Positions 1-7,461 of a stretch of 64,000 bases of DNA are shown here, piece by piece (within the stretch, counting starts at the first letter, position 1; every line of letters begins with the position of its first letter). The translations under genes were made by a program, and so were the position numbers. The notes beneath the pieces are model-generated. The model was not told the origin of the DNA. It saw nothing but the letters and a program-made list of their open reading frames with translations, and searched no databases. The DNA is from Enterococcus_D entomosocium (GTDB lineage: Bacteria > Bacillota > Bacilli > Lactobacillales > Enterococcaceae). The stretch lies in NCBI RefSeq assembly GCF_030441895.1, contig NZ_JARJAS010000009.1; one strand, given 5' to 3'.

Positions 1-37
1 TGTTAGTGATTGGAAACAAATTACAAATTAATTTTTT

Positions 38-72
38 AGAAAGCACATCACAAAGGTGTGCTTTTTTATTTT
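38..72 (+). terminator. Intrinsic terminator upstream of the lysis module
   Basis: A hairpin with arms AAGCACATC and GGTGTGCTT (one wobble pair) is followed by a T-rich run. It lies just before the first prophage gene of the window and probably ends the upstream phage transcript or attenuates read-through into the lysis genes. Confidence 0.7.
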
Positions 73-89
73 AGGAAAGCGGGTGACAT

Positions 90-521
90 ATGTGGAAATT
101 AATTAGAGATATGCTTGGTTATATTAATAGACGAAGCACCTCTTTTGCATTCTCTCTAGGATCAATTGGTTATGGGCTCTATCACTTTTTCAACTCAAAC
201 ATACTTTCATATTCAAACGCTTATGCGGCTATCAATAATATCTTCGGATTTATTGGTGGTCGTTATTTTGGTTTGATGTTTATCATTATCGGCGCTCTGA
301 AAGTGATTGGATTGATAATTGATAATGTGTATCTCAAACTCCCTTTGTACTTCGTATTGCTGTTTCTGTGGCTTCTCTTAGGCTCTTGTTTCTTAGTCAC
401 TTTCATAGATGGCAGTACAAATCCATCGTGGATTTATTGCTTCACAATAGCGCTAATGAGCACAAATATCCTGAAGGCACACCAACAGGAAATAATTATA
501 AAGGATGAAGTAGATGGATAG
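90..521 (+). CDS. Prophage membrane protein of unknown function
   Basis: Unrecognised 143-residue protein. It contains about four hydrophobic segments (roughly residues 18-35, 45-75, 80-105 and 112-130) and a short basic N-terminus, so it should be an integral membrane protein. It overlaps the next gene by 8 bases and is the first of four closely spaced genes ending in holin and endolysin, which places it in the lysis or tail-end module of the prophage. A holin-like or superinfection-related role is possible but nothing in the sequence proves it. Confidence 0.6.
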   Translation: MWKLIRDMLGYINRRSTSFAFSLGSIGYGLYHFFNSNILSYSNAYAAINNIFGFIGGRYFGLMFIIIGALKVIGLIIDNVYLKLPLYFVLLFLWLLLGSCFLVTFIDGSTNPSWIYCFTIALMSTNILKAHQQEIIIKDEVDG

Positions 522-921
522 ATTTTGGACCAGCGGATTTCCGCAAATCATGACAATTATCGGCGTTTTTCTTTCGGCGGTATACGGTCCGAAATTAGTG
601 GCTAAAGTGCAGGGGAAGAACAAAGTTGAAGAAGTGAAAACGGAAGGGGATAACAACGCAGAAGCTTTGTATATCCAAAACATGGGGAATATTATTGAAG
701 GCTATCGATTGCAAGTGAAGGAGTTTAAAGACGAACTAGCAGCAGTTAGATCAGAATTCAGAGAGTTTAAGGAAGAACACGAAAAGCAAGTGACGGCGTA
801 CAAGGAACAAATCGGGTTTCTTGAGTTGCAAGTGGAAGAGCGAGATGAACGAATCCAGGAACTCGAAGGAGAAAACGAAACATTGAAAAACGAGAACACT
901 ATTTTGAAAGGTGGAATTTAG
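514..921 (+). CDS. Prophage coiled-coil protein with N-terminal membrane anchor
   Basis: Unrecognised 135-residue protein. Residues 8-30 are hydrophobic (one membrane segment or signal anchor), followed by a long charged heptad-like coiled coil (about residues 60-130, rich in E, K, L and Q). It overlaps the upstream gene by 8 bases, and its stop codon is immediately followed by the holin start, so the three are translationally coupled. The topology resembles holin-associated or XhlA-like accessory proteins of Gram-positive phages, but I see no diagnostic motif. Confidence 0.6.
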   Translation: MDRFWTSGFPQIMTIIGVFLSAVYGPKLVAKVQGKNKVEEVKTEGDNNAEALYIQNMGNIIEGYRLQVKEFKDELAAVRSEFREFKEEHEKQVTAYKEQIGFLELQVEERDERIQELEGENETLKNENTILKGGI

Positions 922-1257
922 ATGGAAGCATTACAAGATGCATTGTTAAATTTATTGATTGTTGTGGTTGGTTTGGTTGCTGCCTTTATTGGCCAAAAAG
1001 GATCGGAGTACTTGAAGAAGAAAGGTGTCTTAGCTCAGTTGGAAAGCAAGAAGAACTATGTGGCGATCGTTGTATCAGCAGTGCAGCAAGTTTACGCAGA
1101 AGCAAATGGAGATGCTAAGTTACAAGAAGCGAAAGCTCAGTTAGTAGAACTATTTAATAAGAATGGCATCAAGTTCACTGAAGACGAGCTGAACCTGTTA
1201 ATCGAATCAGCAGTAAAAGGGATGAAAGATGGCGTTGACCAAGGAGTGGCTGAATAA
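922..1257 (+). CDS. Phage holin, LLH family
   Basis: A 111-residue protein with one hydrophobic N-terminal segment (about residues 7-25), then a basic helix (KGSEYLKKKG) and an amphipathic C-terminal half with AVQQVYAEANGDAKLQEA and KGMKDGVDQG. This is the layout of the LLH holin family (Phage_holin_6-like) of Lactobacillales phages. Holins open the membrane so that the endolysin reaches the cell wall. Its position before the amidase gene supports the call. The start follows the previous stop codon directly, with a GGTGG ribosome-binding site in the upstream gene. Confidence 0.8.
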   Translation: MEALQDALLNLLIVVVGLVAAFIGQKGSEYLKKKGVLAQLESKKNYVAIVVSAVQQVYAEANGDAKLQEAKAQLVELFNKNGIKFTEDELNLLIESAVKGMKDGVDQGVAE

Positions 1258-1292
1258 GCTGCTCTTTTTCTATATCTAAAGGAGGAAGAATA

Positions 1293-1601
1293 ATGTTCAA
1301 AGAAGGCTCATATGTAACTGTACTCGGAAAATTACAAGTCAAAGAAGTTGGAGAAGAATATGTTCAGTTAGATCCATTCGAAAAAGGTGAAACTGAAACA
1401 GTCGATCGATACGAAGAGAATGGATTTAAAGAGGTTACATCGGATGGATTACCTAAAGAATTCGATGGATTCCAAATCGGTGACTTCCTTTACTTAATAG
1501 GAAAATACGAAGTTTTAAGATCAAACGAAATCTTTACCAAGATTGAATTAGAAGGCCATATGTTGTCATTGCCAAATCATAAATTAGTGGAGGTGGAATA
1601 A
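1293..1601 (+). CDS. Prophage hypothetical protein
   Basis: Unrecognised 102-residue acidic, soluble protein without signal peptide or membrane segment. It has a strong ribosome-binding site (AAAGGAGG, 8 bases before ATG) and its stop codon directly precedes the ATG of the amidase gene, so it belongs to the lysis transcript. The repeated short beta-strand-like pieces (YVTVLGKLQVKEVG, DFLYLIGKYEVL) suggest a small beta-rich fold. No function is assigned. Confidence 0.6.
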   Translation: MFKEGSYVTVLGKLQVKEVGEEYVQLDPFEKGETETVDRYEENGFKEVTSDGLPKEFDGFQIGDFLYLIGKYEVLRSNEIFTKIELEGHMLSLPNHKLVEVE

Positions 1602-2588
1602 ATGGTAGTAAGCTATTCAGGAATTGCGGGCGCTCGTGGATCAAACCCGACTGCAATCGTATTGCATAATGATGCCGGGAGCCAAGGTGCAACAGCAGCG
1701 TTTTATAAAAATTGGCTAGAAAGCCATACGCCTTCTTTAGGGTTTGCTCATTACTACGTTGCAAGTGATGGAACATATCAGGCTGAGAAGGACAGCAACA
1801 AGGCTTGGCATACAGGCAACAGCAAAGGTAATGCGAATTACTTGGGGATTGAAGTATGTCAATCTATGGGGAATGAATCCACGTATCTTGCGAATGAACA
1901 AAAAGCATTTAAATTAGCTGCCGATTTATGTAAGAAGTATGGTTTGAATCCTGCTTCAGCTGTTTTTCCTTTACATCGTGAGTTGAGTTCTACATCGTGC
2001 CCTCACAGAGCATGGGATTTGCACGGAAAAGGTGTAGCAGCTATCAAGCAATATTTCGTGGACCAAATCAAAAAATACTACAACGGAGATAGTACATCGA
2101 ACAATAATTCTGGATCGTCAACTTCCACCGTGACAACCAAATACGCTGTTGGTTCATCTGTTAAAGTGAAGACTAGTGCTACTCATTATCAGACAGGGCA
2201 GTCAATCGCTAGCTTTGTAAAAGGATCAACGTACAAGGTGAAGCAGGTTAAAGAAGTGAATCAATCACGATCTAAATACGCTTTTCTGTTAGAAGGCATT
2301 AACTCATGGGTATTGGGGCAAGACCTAGAATCTGCATCTAGCGGTAGCTCGAGCAATTCGAATAGCAGTACGTCATTGAAAGGTGCAAACTTGCCAAATA
2401 AGGGAAGTTATCGCTTTACAGCTACCACGAATATTCGAGCAGCGGCATCTACCAATTCTGCAATTGTCGGAGAGTATAAAGCTGGGCAAACAGTTAACTA
2501 TGATTCTAAAGTAGTAGCTGGTGGATACGTATGGTTAAGTTGGATCGGTTCTGAGTCTGGAAAACGTAGATATTCTGCAGTAGTATAA
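1602..2588 (+). CDS. Prophage endolysin: N-acetylmuramoyl-L-alanine amidase with SH3-like repeats
   Basis: A 328-residue endolysin that should cut the amide bond between N-acetylmuramic acid and the stem peptide. Residues about 10-150 form an Amidase_2 (PGRP-like) domain: the zinc ligands appear as H22 (IVLHND), the histidine of PLHRE and the cysteine of SCPHR. A Ser/Asn/Gly-rich linker (about 165-178) leads to two SH3-like wall-binding modules (about 180-247 and 268-328), separated by a second Ser-rich linker. There is no signal peptide, as expected for a holin-dependent lysin. A terminator follows directly. The catalytic specificity is inferred from the family. Confidence 0.88.
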   Translation: MVVSYSGIAGARGSNPTAIVLHNDAGSQGATAAFYKNWLESHTPSLGFAHYYVASDGTYQAEKDSNKAWHTGNSKGNANYLGIEVCQSMGNESTYLANEQKAFKLAADLCKKYGLNPASAVFPLHRELSSTSCPHRAWDLHGKGVAAIKQYFVDQIKKYYNGDSTSNNNSGSSTSTVTTKYAVGSSVKVKTSATHYQTGQSIASFVKGSTYKVKQVKEVNQSRSKYAFLLEGINSWVLGQDLESASSGSSSNSNSSTSLKGANLPNKGSYRFTATTNIRAAASTNSAIVGEYKAGQTVNYDSKVVAGGYVWLSWIGSESGKRRYSAVV

Positions 2589-2590
2589 AA

Positions 2591-2628
2591 AAAGCCCCTT
2601 ACTCTTTTGAGTAGGGGGCTTTTTTTAA
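2591..2628. terminator. Bidirectional terminator between endolysin and convergent gene
   Basis: Arms GCCCCTTACTC and GAGTAGGGGGC (one wobble) with an A run on the left and a T run on the right. It serves the lysis operon on + and the convergent gene at 2625 on the minus strand. Confidence 0.85.
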
Positions 2629-3002
2629 TTTCTCCTTAAAGGATCTACGTTTGAACTAAATTCAACTTCTTCCGTTTTTTCATAGATAGTGACACGATGT
2701 AACTTATCAATTCTTATCTGATGAGACCGTTGTGACCGTGTTTCACTCATTATCATCTGCTTCAATTGCACTTTTTCTTTTCCAGTATATACATACGATG
2801 ACGGAGCATACCAGTTATAAGTAAATGTTTTCTCTGTTTTCTTTAAAAGTCTACCATAAAATCTTTCACGCTTCGCGTTAGATGTAAGCTGAGGTCTCAG
2901 TTCAACTAAAAAATATTCGCCTACTTGTAAATCTTCGATATCTAAAGATTTTCCAATTTCAAAATAAACATTATCAATAGTTTCTGTCCATTTGTATTCC
3001 AT
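2625..3002 (-). CDS. Prophage-encoded hypothetical protein
   Basis: Unrecognised 125-residue protein without signal peptide or membrane segment, basic and rich in aromatic residues, probably beta-rich. A Shine-Dalgarno sequence (AGGAGA) lies 9 bases before the ATG. It sits 24 bases downstream of the LysM lipoprotein gene on the same strand and ends in the shared terminator, so the two may be co-transcribed. The position between endolysin and attachment site is typical of accessory (lysogenic conversion) genes. No function is assigned. Confidence 0.55.
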   Translation of the reverse strand: MEYKWTETIDNVYFEIGKSLDIEDLQVGEYFLVELRPQLTSNAKRERFYGRLLKKTEKTFTYNWYAPSSYVYTGKEKVQLKQMIMSETRSQRSHQIRIDKLHRVTIYEKTEEVEFSSNVDPLRRN

Positions 3003-3026
3003 GGCATGTTTTCTCCTTATCTGCTC

Positions 3027-4196
3027 TTATTTAACTCTCAATGTATCACCTGGATACAACATGTAATTGTTCGGATCGATGCCATTTAGTTCATAAAGTG
3101 TTTCCACTGAAATACCAACACGCGCAGCTATTTCCGGAGGACCTTCACCAGCTTGTACGGTCGTATATTCTTCAACAGGTTGAGATGGAGCGCTATAACT
3201 CTCGTATGTTTGTTCCTGACTACTTACTGGGGCTTCTGCAGGTTGGATGCTTTCTTCCGAATAGACAGCAACGCTTTCTGATGAATAAGTTTGCGATTCT
3301 GCGGCAGTAGAACCAAATGGTGATTCTGTTAATTCCAAAGAAGCCGCCTTAACATATTTTTCCACCAATTCTTGCGGTAGTTGCCCATTAAACTGCATCA
3401 ACACTAGTTCATCTTCGTTAACAGCAGTGTAGGAGAACAGCATTGCTGAATCTTTTCCAAGATCATCATAATACTTTTTGGTCGCTTTTAAGTCATCTAA
3501 ATTATCAAAAGTTAGTAAGCGAGCGTTTTGCTGTTCTTCTTCGTTATCGGTTTCAATTAAAGAAAAGATTTTCGCTTTTGTAGCCGACATAGGGGCAATG
3601 TTAAAATCTTCTTTAGTCATATCTCTTGGGTTGTAAACTACAAGGGATTGCTGTGTGAATGTCTCAATGATATCATCCAAATCAGTGGCTGATTGTTCAG
3701 AAGATGCAGTTGTTTGCTCTGTGGATGATGAGCTTGATTCAAGTTCCTTACTCTTCGTGTAAGGCTTCAAAATAAGCTTTTGCGCATCTGAATCGTCTTT
3801 ATTTTGTTTTTCATCAGGTGTGAAGATTATATTTTCATCTTCTTTTGAAACGGTGTAATAGACAAAAGCTTTTTCATCATCTGTATCCTGAATTTTGATC
3901 GTATCTTTTTCTAGAGTGTACTCAAGTTTGTAACTCATCTGATCTATGATTTGTTTTGCTAAATCCTCACCTAATTTTTCCCAGTCGTCTTTTGCATTAG
4001 AAGACATACTATCGGTATCAATAGATACTGACATTACGTGGTCTGAGAATGATAGAAGCATGTTTGGATCATCATCGCTCGAAGTTTCTGATATCCAATC
4101 ATTTGCTTTTAGGTCTTCTGTCGTTATCCTTGTCCCACAAGCTGCAAGAAGGAATATAGTAATTACAGCAATAACTCCCACACTAATCTTTTTCAT
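3027..4196 (-). CDS. Secreted lipoprotein with C-terminal LysM domain
   Basis: A 389-residue lipoprotein. The N-terminus has a signal peptide with lipobox LAAC (lipidated Cys at residue 20). Residues about 25-150 form a beta-rich acidic region, followed by a Ser/Thr/Glu linker (about 152-172), a middle domain (about 175-295), a second Ser/Glu/Gln/Pro-rich linker (about 300-340), and a C-terminal LysM repeat (about 345-389; VQAGEGPPEIAARVGISVE...LYPGDTLRVK). The LysM should bind peptidoglycan, so the protein would bridge membrane and wall. Encoded between phage lysis genes and the attachment site, it looks like a lysogenic-conversion gene. Its biological role is unknown. Confidence 0.75.
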   Translation of the reverse strand: MKKISVGVIAVITIFLLAACGTRITTEDLKANDWISETSSDDDPNMLLSFSDHVMSVSIDTDSMSSNAKDDWEKLGEDLAKQIIDQMSYKLEYTLEKDTIKIQDTDDEKAFVYYTVSKEDENIIFTPDEKQNKDDSDAQKLILKPYTKSKELESSSSSTEQTTASSEQSATDLDDIIETFTQQSLVVYNPRDMTKEDFNIAPMSATKAKIFSLIETDNEEEQQNARLLTFDNLDDLKATKKYYDDLGKDSAMLFSYTAVNEDELVLMQFNGQLPQELVEKYVKAASLELTESPFGSTAAESQTYSSESVAVYSEESIQPAEAPVSSQEQTYESYSAPSQPVEEYTTVQAGEGPPEIAARVGISVETLYELNGIDPNNYMLYPGDTLRVK

Positions 4197-4238
4197 TTTT
4201 ACCCTCTTTTCATAGTTTTAGTTTTATTGTATCAAAAT

Positions 4239-4276
4239 AAACCTTCGCTTACATCAAGCAAGCGAAGGTTTTTCGT
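4239..4276 (-). terminator. Hairpin terminator after the small minus-strand gene pair
   Basis: Perfect 11-bp arms AACCTTCGCTT and AAGCGAAGGTT. The T-tract on the minus side is interrupted (TTTATTTT), so termination may be incomplete. Confidence 0.6.
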
Positions 4277-4280
4277 TTTA

Positions 4281-4460
4281 TTACCTATAAGGAGATATAT
4301 AGTAAAGTAAATCTATCTTTCCCAAAACTAAGCGTACATAAAACTCAATGCATTCGATGCCAAATAGGCATTCTTGAGACTCTGATATAGAATCAGGAAA
4401 TTCATTGATAAAAGTTCTTAGATCAATATAGCCTTGTTCATATTGAGTAATAAGATTCAT
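4281..4460 (-). CDS. Small hypothetical protein translationally coupled to its upstream gene
   Basis: Unrecognised 59-residue acidic protein beginning MNLITQYEQGYIDL. A longer open frame extends upstream, but I chose the ATG at 4460 because it lies one base after the stop codon of the preceding gene (TGATATG), a classic coupling arrangement. No signal peptide; a short hydrophobic stretch (FYVRLVLGKIDLLYYI) near the C-terminus could be buried. It shares a promoter with the upstream gene and ends at a hairpin. The two-gene size and coupling resemble toxin-antitoxin or immunity pairs, but no motif supports that. Confidence 0.5.
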   Translation of the reverse strand: MNLITQYEQGYIDLRTFINEFPDSISESQECLFGIECIEFYVRLVLGKIDLLYYISPYR

Positions 4461-4461
4461 A

Positions 4462-4752
4462 TCAGTTACCGCCGGGCTTATACTTTGTGTTAGGGTCGTA
4501 TTTTCGGAGAATTTTGTCTTGGGTTCTAACGTGATCAAACAGATAATTTTCACCGTCTTTTTTAAATACATAAGCTAATTCTTCAGAGTAACCACTATAG
4601 CTTGACGGCACAGTAAAGTATGGTTTTCCAAAATTCTCCATCGTCCGAACAAACTGGTCATACATAAAATGTGCTGGACCCATCCTCTCGATAAACTCGT
4701 AGTAATATCTTTCCAATGCGTAAGTTCTTTGATGCGCTAACGGTATTTGCAT
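4462..4752 (-). CDS. Small hypothetical protein, first gene of a two-gene prophage unit
   Basis: Unrecognised 96-residue soluble protein rich in Tyr and Phe (ALERYYYEFIERMG). The reading frame extends further upstream, but the ATG at 4752 is preceded by a good ribosome-binding site (AGGAGTG) and the longer start would lie inside the promoter described at 4773-4801. It is followed by a coupled 59-codon gene. Located next to the attachment site, so it may be expressed from the lysogen. No function is assigned. Confidence 0.5.
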   Translation of the reverse strand: MQIPLAHQRTYALERYYYEFIERMGPAHFMYDQFVRTMENFGKPYFTVPSSYSGYSEELAYVFKKDGENYLFDHVRTQDKILRKYDPNTKYKPGGN

Positions 4753-4772
4753 ATCAATCACTCCTGACAAGA

Positions 4773-4801
4773 AGTATACAAACGTTTGTTCTCTTTGTAA
4801 A
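4773..4801 (-). promoter_or_regulatory. Sigma-A-type promoter with palindrome in the spacer
   Basis: On the minus strand TTTACA, a 17-base spacer and TATACT precede the 96-codon gene. The spacer and -10 edge contain the 12-bp palindrome ACAAACGTTTGT (4778-4789), which could be an operator. Confidence 0.65.
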
Positions 4802-4944
4802 GCCATAAATAACAAAAATAACTACGTATCTATGGGCAGAAATGTGGGCATGATGTAAATAAAGTTAGATAAACCCTGTAAATATAAGGTTTGATATTTG
4901 CGCTATATCAACAATGTTTATCATAAAATAATTTGTTTTTCTTT

Positions 4945-4986
4945 CTCGTAACGCGTAGGTCACAGGTTCGAATCCTGCAGCTGGCA
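4945..4986 (+). other. Prophage attachment site: duplicated 3' part of a tRNA gene (probably tRNA-Thr, anticodon CGU)
   Basis: Only the 3' portion of a tRNA is present: anticodon loop CTCGTAA, 3' stem CGCGT, variable loop AGGTC, T-arm with loop TTCGAAT, acceptor strand AGCTGGC and discriminator A. The sequence 5' of the anticodon loop cannot form the D-arm or the acceptor partner, so this is not an intact gene. Such 3' fragments mark phage integration (attR side, with the restored tRNA at the far prophage end). The A:C mismatch at the base of the T-stem suggests drift. Assignment to Thr(CGU) rests on the loop and on similarity to Firmicute tRNA-Thr. Confidence 0.7.
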
Positions 4987-4995
4987 TAAGAAATG

Positions 4996-5036
4996 AAAAA
5001 CCATGAATCTTCTTTTAGAGGATTCATGGTTTTTCT
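4996..5036. terminator. Terminator downstream of the attachment site
   Basis: Arms AAAAACCATGAATC and GATTCATGGTTTTT with T runs on both sides. It was probably the terminator of the original host tRNA gene and also ends the minus-strand sugar operon at 5089. Confidence 0.8.
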
Positions 5037-5088
5037 TTTGCAGGTGATAAGTAATCTCAATTTTTCCTGATTTACCCGATAACTGTTC

Positions 5089-5604
5089 TTATTCGCCCAT
5101 TAGCATTACATGGCATGTCCTATTTCGCACACGATTTTGATCGAAATCAACAAAATAGATATAGCCTACAGAGCCGATCTCTAGCTTGCCGTTACTTAAA
5201 ATAAAACTTTCGCTTGCACCGAAAAAACTCGAGCGAATATGGGCATCGCCGTTTAAAATCGTTGCTGGATCTGTTGGGTAGTTTGGATCGTCCAGACTCA
5301 TCAAAAATTCTAAATGCTTTGGTCCAGGATAACGATAATCGGTATTTTCTGATAGTTCACGAGGAATAATTTTATCGAGAATTCGGTTTAAATCAACTTG
5401 AAGAAATTCATCTCCGTTAAAGTCTGTATCATGCATGTATTCTTCAAAGATAACAGAACAGGTCGTATGGGGAGACTGTACGAGACAGATTCCATTTGAA
5501 ATTCCGCTTTTTTCAACCATCGTTTTCACTTCTTCTGTGATGTTGTGGTAAGACACTCGATTCCCGTTAGAAGTTAACGTCAGTTGCTCTTTTAAAAATT
5601 TCAC
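5089..5604 (-). CDS. YjbQ/UPF0047 family protein
   Basis: A 171-residue member of the UPF0047 (YjbQ) family, also called secondary thiamine-phosphate synthase enzyme in some annotation systems. Family hallmarks are visible: SPHTTCSVIFEE near residue 45, GDAHIRSS near 118-125 and the C-terminal GRVGYI-like stretch (EIGSVGYIYFVDFD). The length is slightly longer than the usual 130-140 residues because of an inserted acidic segment (about 60-95). It is the last gene of the PTS/aldolase operon, 4 bases after the TIM paralogue, so its role here is probably tied to that sugar pathway, not to thiamine. The actual reaction is unknown. Confidence 0.8.
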   Translation of the reverse strand: MKFLKEQLTLTSNGNRVSYHNITEEVKTMVEKSGISNGICLVQSPHTTCSVIFEEYMHDTDFNGDEFLQVDLNRILDKIIPRELSENTDYRYPGPKHLEFLMSLDDPNYPTDPATILNGDAHIRSSFFGASESFILSNGKLEIGSVGYIYFVDFDQNRVRNRTCHVMLMGE

Positions 5605-5608
5605 AGTG

Positions 5609-6301
5609 TTAATCCTCCTTTTTATGCTTCACCGCTTGTTTGATCATTTCTGTAAGGGTTTGAACGGGATCATCTGCTTGCACAATGCCGCTTGTCCCTC
5701 CGGTACCATCAGCACCTGACGACAAAGCTTTTTCAACATCGGCCGCACTAGATATACCAGCAGCCTGCAAAATCAGGATTTCTGGATCAATTTCCCGAAC
5801 AACACGATTTGTTTCCGTCATGTATTGAAGATCACTGGTTTGTCCTGTCCCAATTAGTTCGGTTGGCTCGCAAACCATCACATCCGGTTTCAGGGAAGCC
5901 GCGGCTCTCGCTTCAGTCAATGAATTCGCACAGACAATTGTTAAGAGACCCAATTCATTTGAGCGCTGAATCGCTTTAGTCAGTTCTTGCAATGTCATGG
6001 GGTGTTCAGCATGGTTTAAAAAGGTAGCTTCAGCTCCGGCTTCTGCCACTGCTTCGGGTAAAACATAGCCCATTCCACGACCAATTTCGATTCCGTCTAA
6101 ATGTTGGACAGTGACGAATAAATGTGTTGTTGCCTGTTTAATTAAAGAAACGTCTGCATGCTGAACAGTAAATAGAATGTCGATGTCATACAAAGATGAC
6201 AACTCATTAGCAGCTTTTGCCAATGCCAATGCTTGTTTTCCATAAAGATAGGCTTTGGGATTGATGACAAAGAATGGCGTTCTTAAAGTTCTTTTTTTCA
6301 T
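5609..6301 (-). CDS. Triose-phosphate isomerase family protein (paralogue, sugar-phosphate isomerase)
   Basis: A 230-residue TIM-barrel protein with all three classical TIM catalytic positions recognisable: the N-x-K near the start (INPKAYLYG), the histidine in FLNHAEHP, and the glutamate in CEPTELIGTG. The phosphate-binding GADGTGGTSG loop is present. It is shorter than housekeeping TpiA (about 250) and resembles the compact archaeal-like paralogues found in carbohydrate operons. Its ATG overlaps the aldolase stop (TAATG), so the two are coupled. It could interconvert the aldolase product dihydroxyacetone phosphate, or isomerise a tetrose phosphate as related TIM paralogues do; the substrate cannot be read from sequence. 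Confidence 0.8.
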   Translation of the reverse strand: MKKRTLRTPFFVINPKAYLYGKQALALAKAANELSSLYDIDILFTVQHADVSLIKQATTHLFVTVQHLDGIEIGRGMGYVLPEAVAEAGAEATFLNHAEHPMTLQELTKAIQRSNELGLLTIVCANSLTEARAAASLKPDVMVCEPTELIGTGQTSDLQYMTETNRVVREIDPEILILQAAGISSAADVEKALSSGADGTGGTSGIVQADDPVQTLTEMIKQAVKHKKED

Positions 6302-7149
6302 TAGCTTTCTCCTTCACGATAAGGTTTGGTATGAAAGACTGTAAAATAGTGCTCGAGTGTCTTGGACATTCCATTGCTTGCTGAATGAAGTAAATCGAAA
6401 TAGTCATTTGGTTGATTTTTGTGAATTTCATTCATAGCAGCAGTGACAAAGTCAGTAAAAATATTTATTTTCCGGATACCTTCTAAGGCACATTTTTCAA
6501 GGTTTTCATCGCCAGAAGAGGATCCGCCATGCAGAACAAGAGGAACATTGACAGCATGGTGTATTTCCTTTAAAACGTCAAAATTTATTTTGGGTATCCC
6601 TTGATAATGTCCGTGAGAGGTGCCAATAGAAACTGCCAACGAATCAACCCCGGTTAATTTGGCAAATGCAACAGCCTCAGAAGGTTCTGTGTAAATAGAT
6701 TGACTATTTACGGCTGATTCCAGACTATTTTCCGACCCAACGTGCCCGATTTCGGCTTCAACAACGACACCATTTTTATGAGCGTAATCGGCGATCTCCT
6801 TTGACCGACGGACATTTTCTTCAAATGGCTCCTCAGAAGCATCGATCATTACGGAAGTAAAACCTAAATGAATGGCTCTTTTGATGACCTCTTCATCGGT
6901 ACCATGATCTAAGTGCAAAGCGATAGGTACAGTGCTTTTCTTTGCCAAAAATTTTCCAATCATGGCAGCCTCTTCTAAAGTCAACATGTTCATATGGGAC
7001 TGAGCGAAGGCCAATATCAAAGGCTTGTTTAAACGTTCAGCAGTCTCCGCGTATGTTTTTGCACTAGTTAAGTCGAAAAAATTTGCTGCGGGTAATGCAT
7101 AATTGTGTTTTTCTGCATGTGCGAATAGTTCTTTTGTTGTGACCAACAT
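6301..7149 (-). CDS. Class II ketose-bisphosphate aldolase
   Basis: A 282-residue class II (zinc) aldolase of the fructose/tagatose-bisphosphate family. Motifs: HLDHG near residue 80 (zinc His and catalytic Asp), EAEIGHVG near 135-142, GTSHGHYQG near 178-186 (zinc His), LVLHGGSSSGDE near 209-220 (zinc His), and KINIFTD. The enzyme should cleave a ketose 1,6-bisphosphate-like substrate into dihydroxyacetone phosphate and an aldehyde. It is placed between PTS components and a TIM paralogue, so it acts on the imported sugar phosphate. A good AGGAGA site precedes the ATG. No kinase or dehydrogenase is in the cluster, so the exact pathway is open. Confidence 0.85.
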   Translation of the reverse strand: MLVTTKELFAHAEKHNYALPAANFFDLTSAKTYAETAERLNKPLILAFAQSHMNMLTLEEAAMIGKFLAKKSTVPIALHLDHGTDEEVIKRAIHLGFTSVMIDASEEPFEENVRRSKEIADYAHKNGVVVEAEIGHVGSENSLESAVNSQSIYTEPSEAVAFAKLTGVDSLAVSIGTSHGHYQGIPKINFDVLKEIHHAVNVPLVLHGGSSSGDENLEKCALEGIRKINIFTDFVTAAMNEIHKNQPNDYFDLLHSASNGMSKTLEHYFTVFHTKPYREGES

Positions 7150-7161
7150 AGGGCATTCTCC

Positions 7162-7446
7162 TTATTCTTTGATTTTCTTTTCGATTTCCGCGTACATTTC
7201 TTCTGTACCAATCCCTGTTAAGAGTGGCAGCCCCATAATTACGCGATCTTTGATTGAGTCTGGAACAACCGTTGTACTCACCACGATGTCATAGTCATCA
7301 ATTTTATTCATCTCATCTGCCACTTTGGATTGATACAGTTTCACTTGATCAGTCATCCCTTTTTCTTTCAGCCATTCTTTTACCTTATTTGTTACAATTG
7401 TTGAAGTTGCAACACCTGTGCCGCACATAATCAATAGTTTTTTCAT
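7162..7446 (-). CDS. PTS system, galactitol-type EIIB component
   Basis: A 94-residue cytoplasmic phosphocarrier. The phosphorylated cysteine lies in the P-loop-like motif MCGTGVATST close to the N-terminus, which is the signature of GatB-type IIB proteins. It passes phosphate from EIIA (8815-9270) to the sugar bound by EIIC (7462-8799). I chose the second in-frame ATG (7446) because it lies 8 bases after GGAGG, while the first is only 2 bases away. It lies in the PTS/aldolase operon, with short gaps on both sides. Confidence 0.87.
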   Translation of the reverse strand: MKKLLIMCGTGVATSTIVTNKVKEWLKEKGMTDQVKLYQSKVADEMNKIDDYDIVVSTTVVPDSIKDRVIMGLPLLTGIGTEEMYAEIEKKIKE

Positions 7447-7461
7447 TATCATTTCCTCCTA

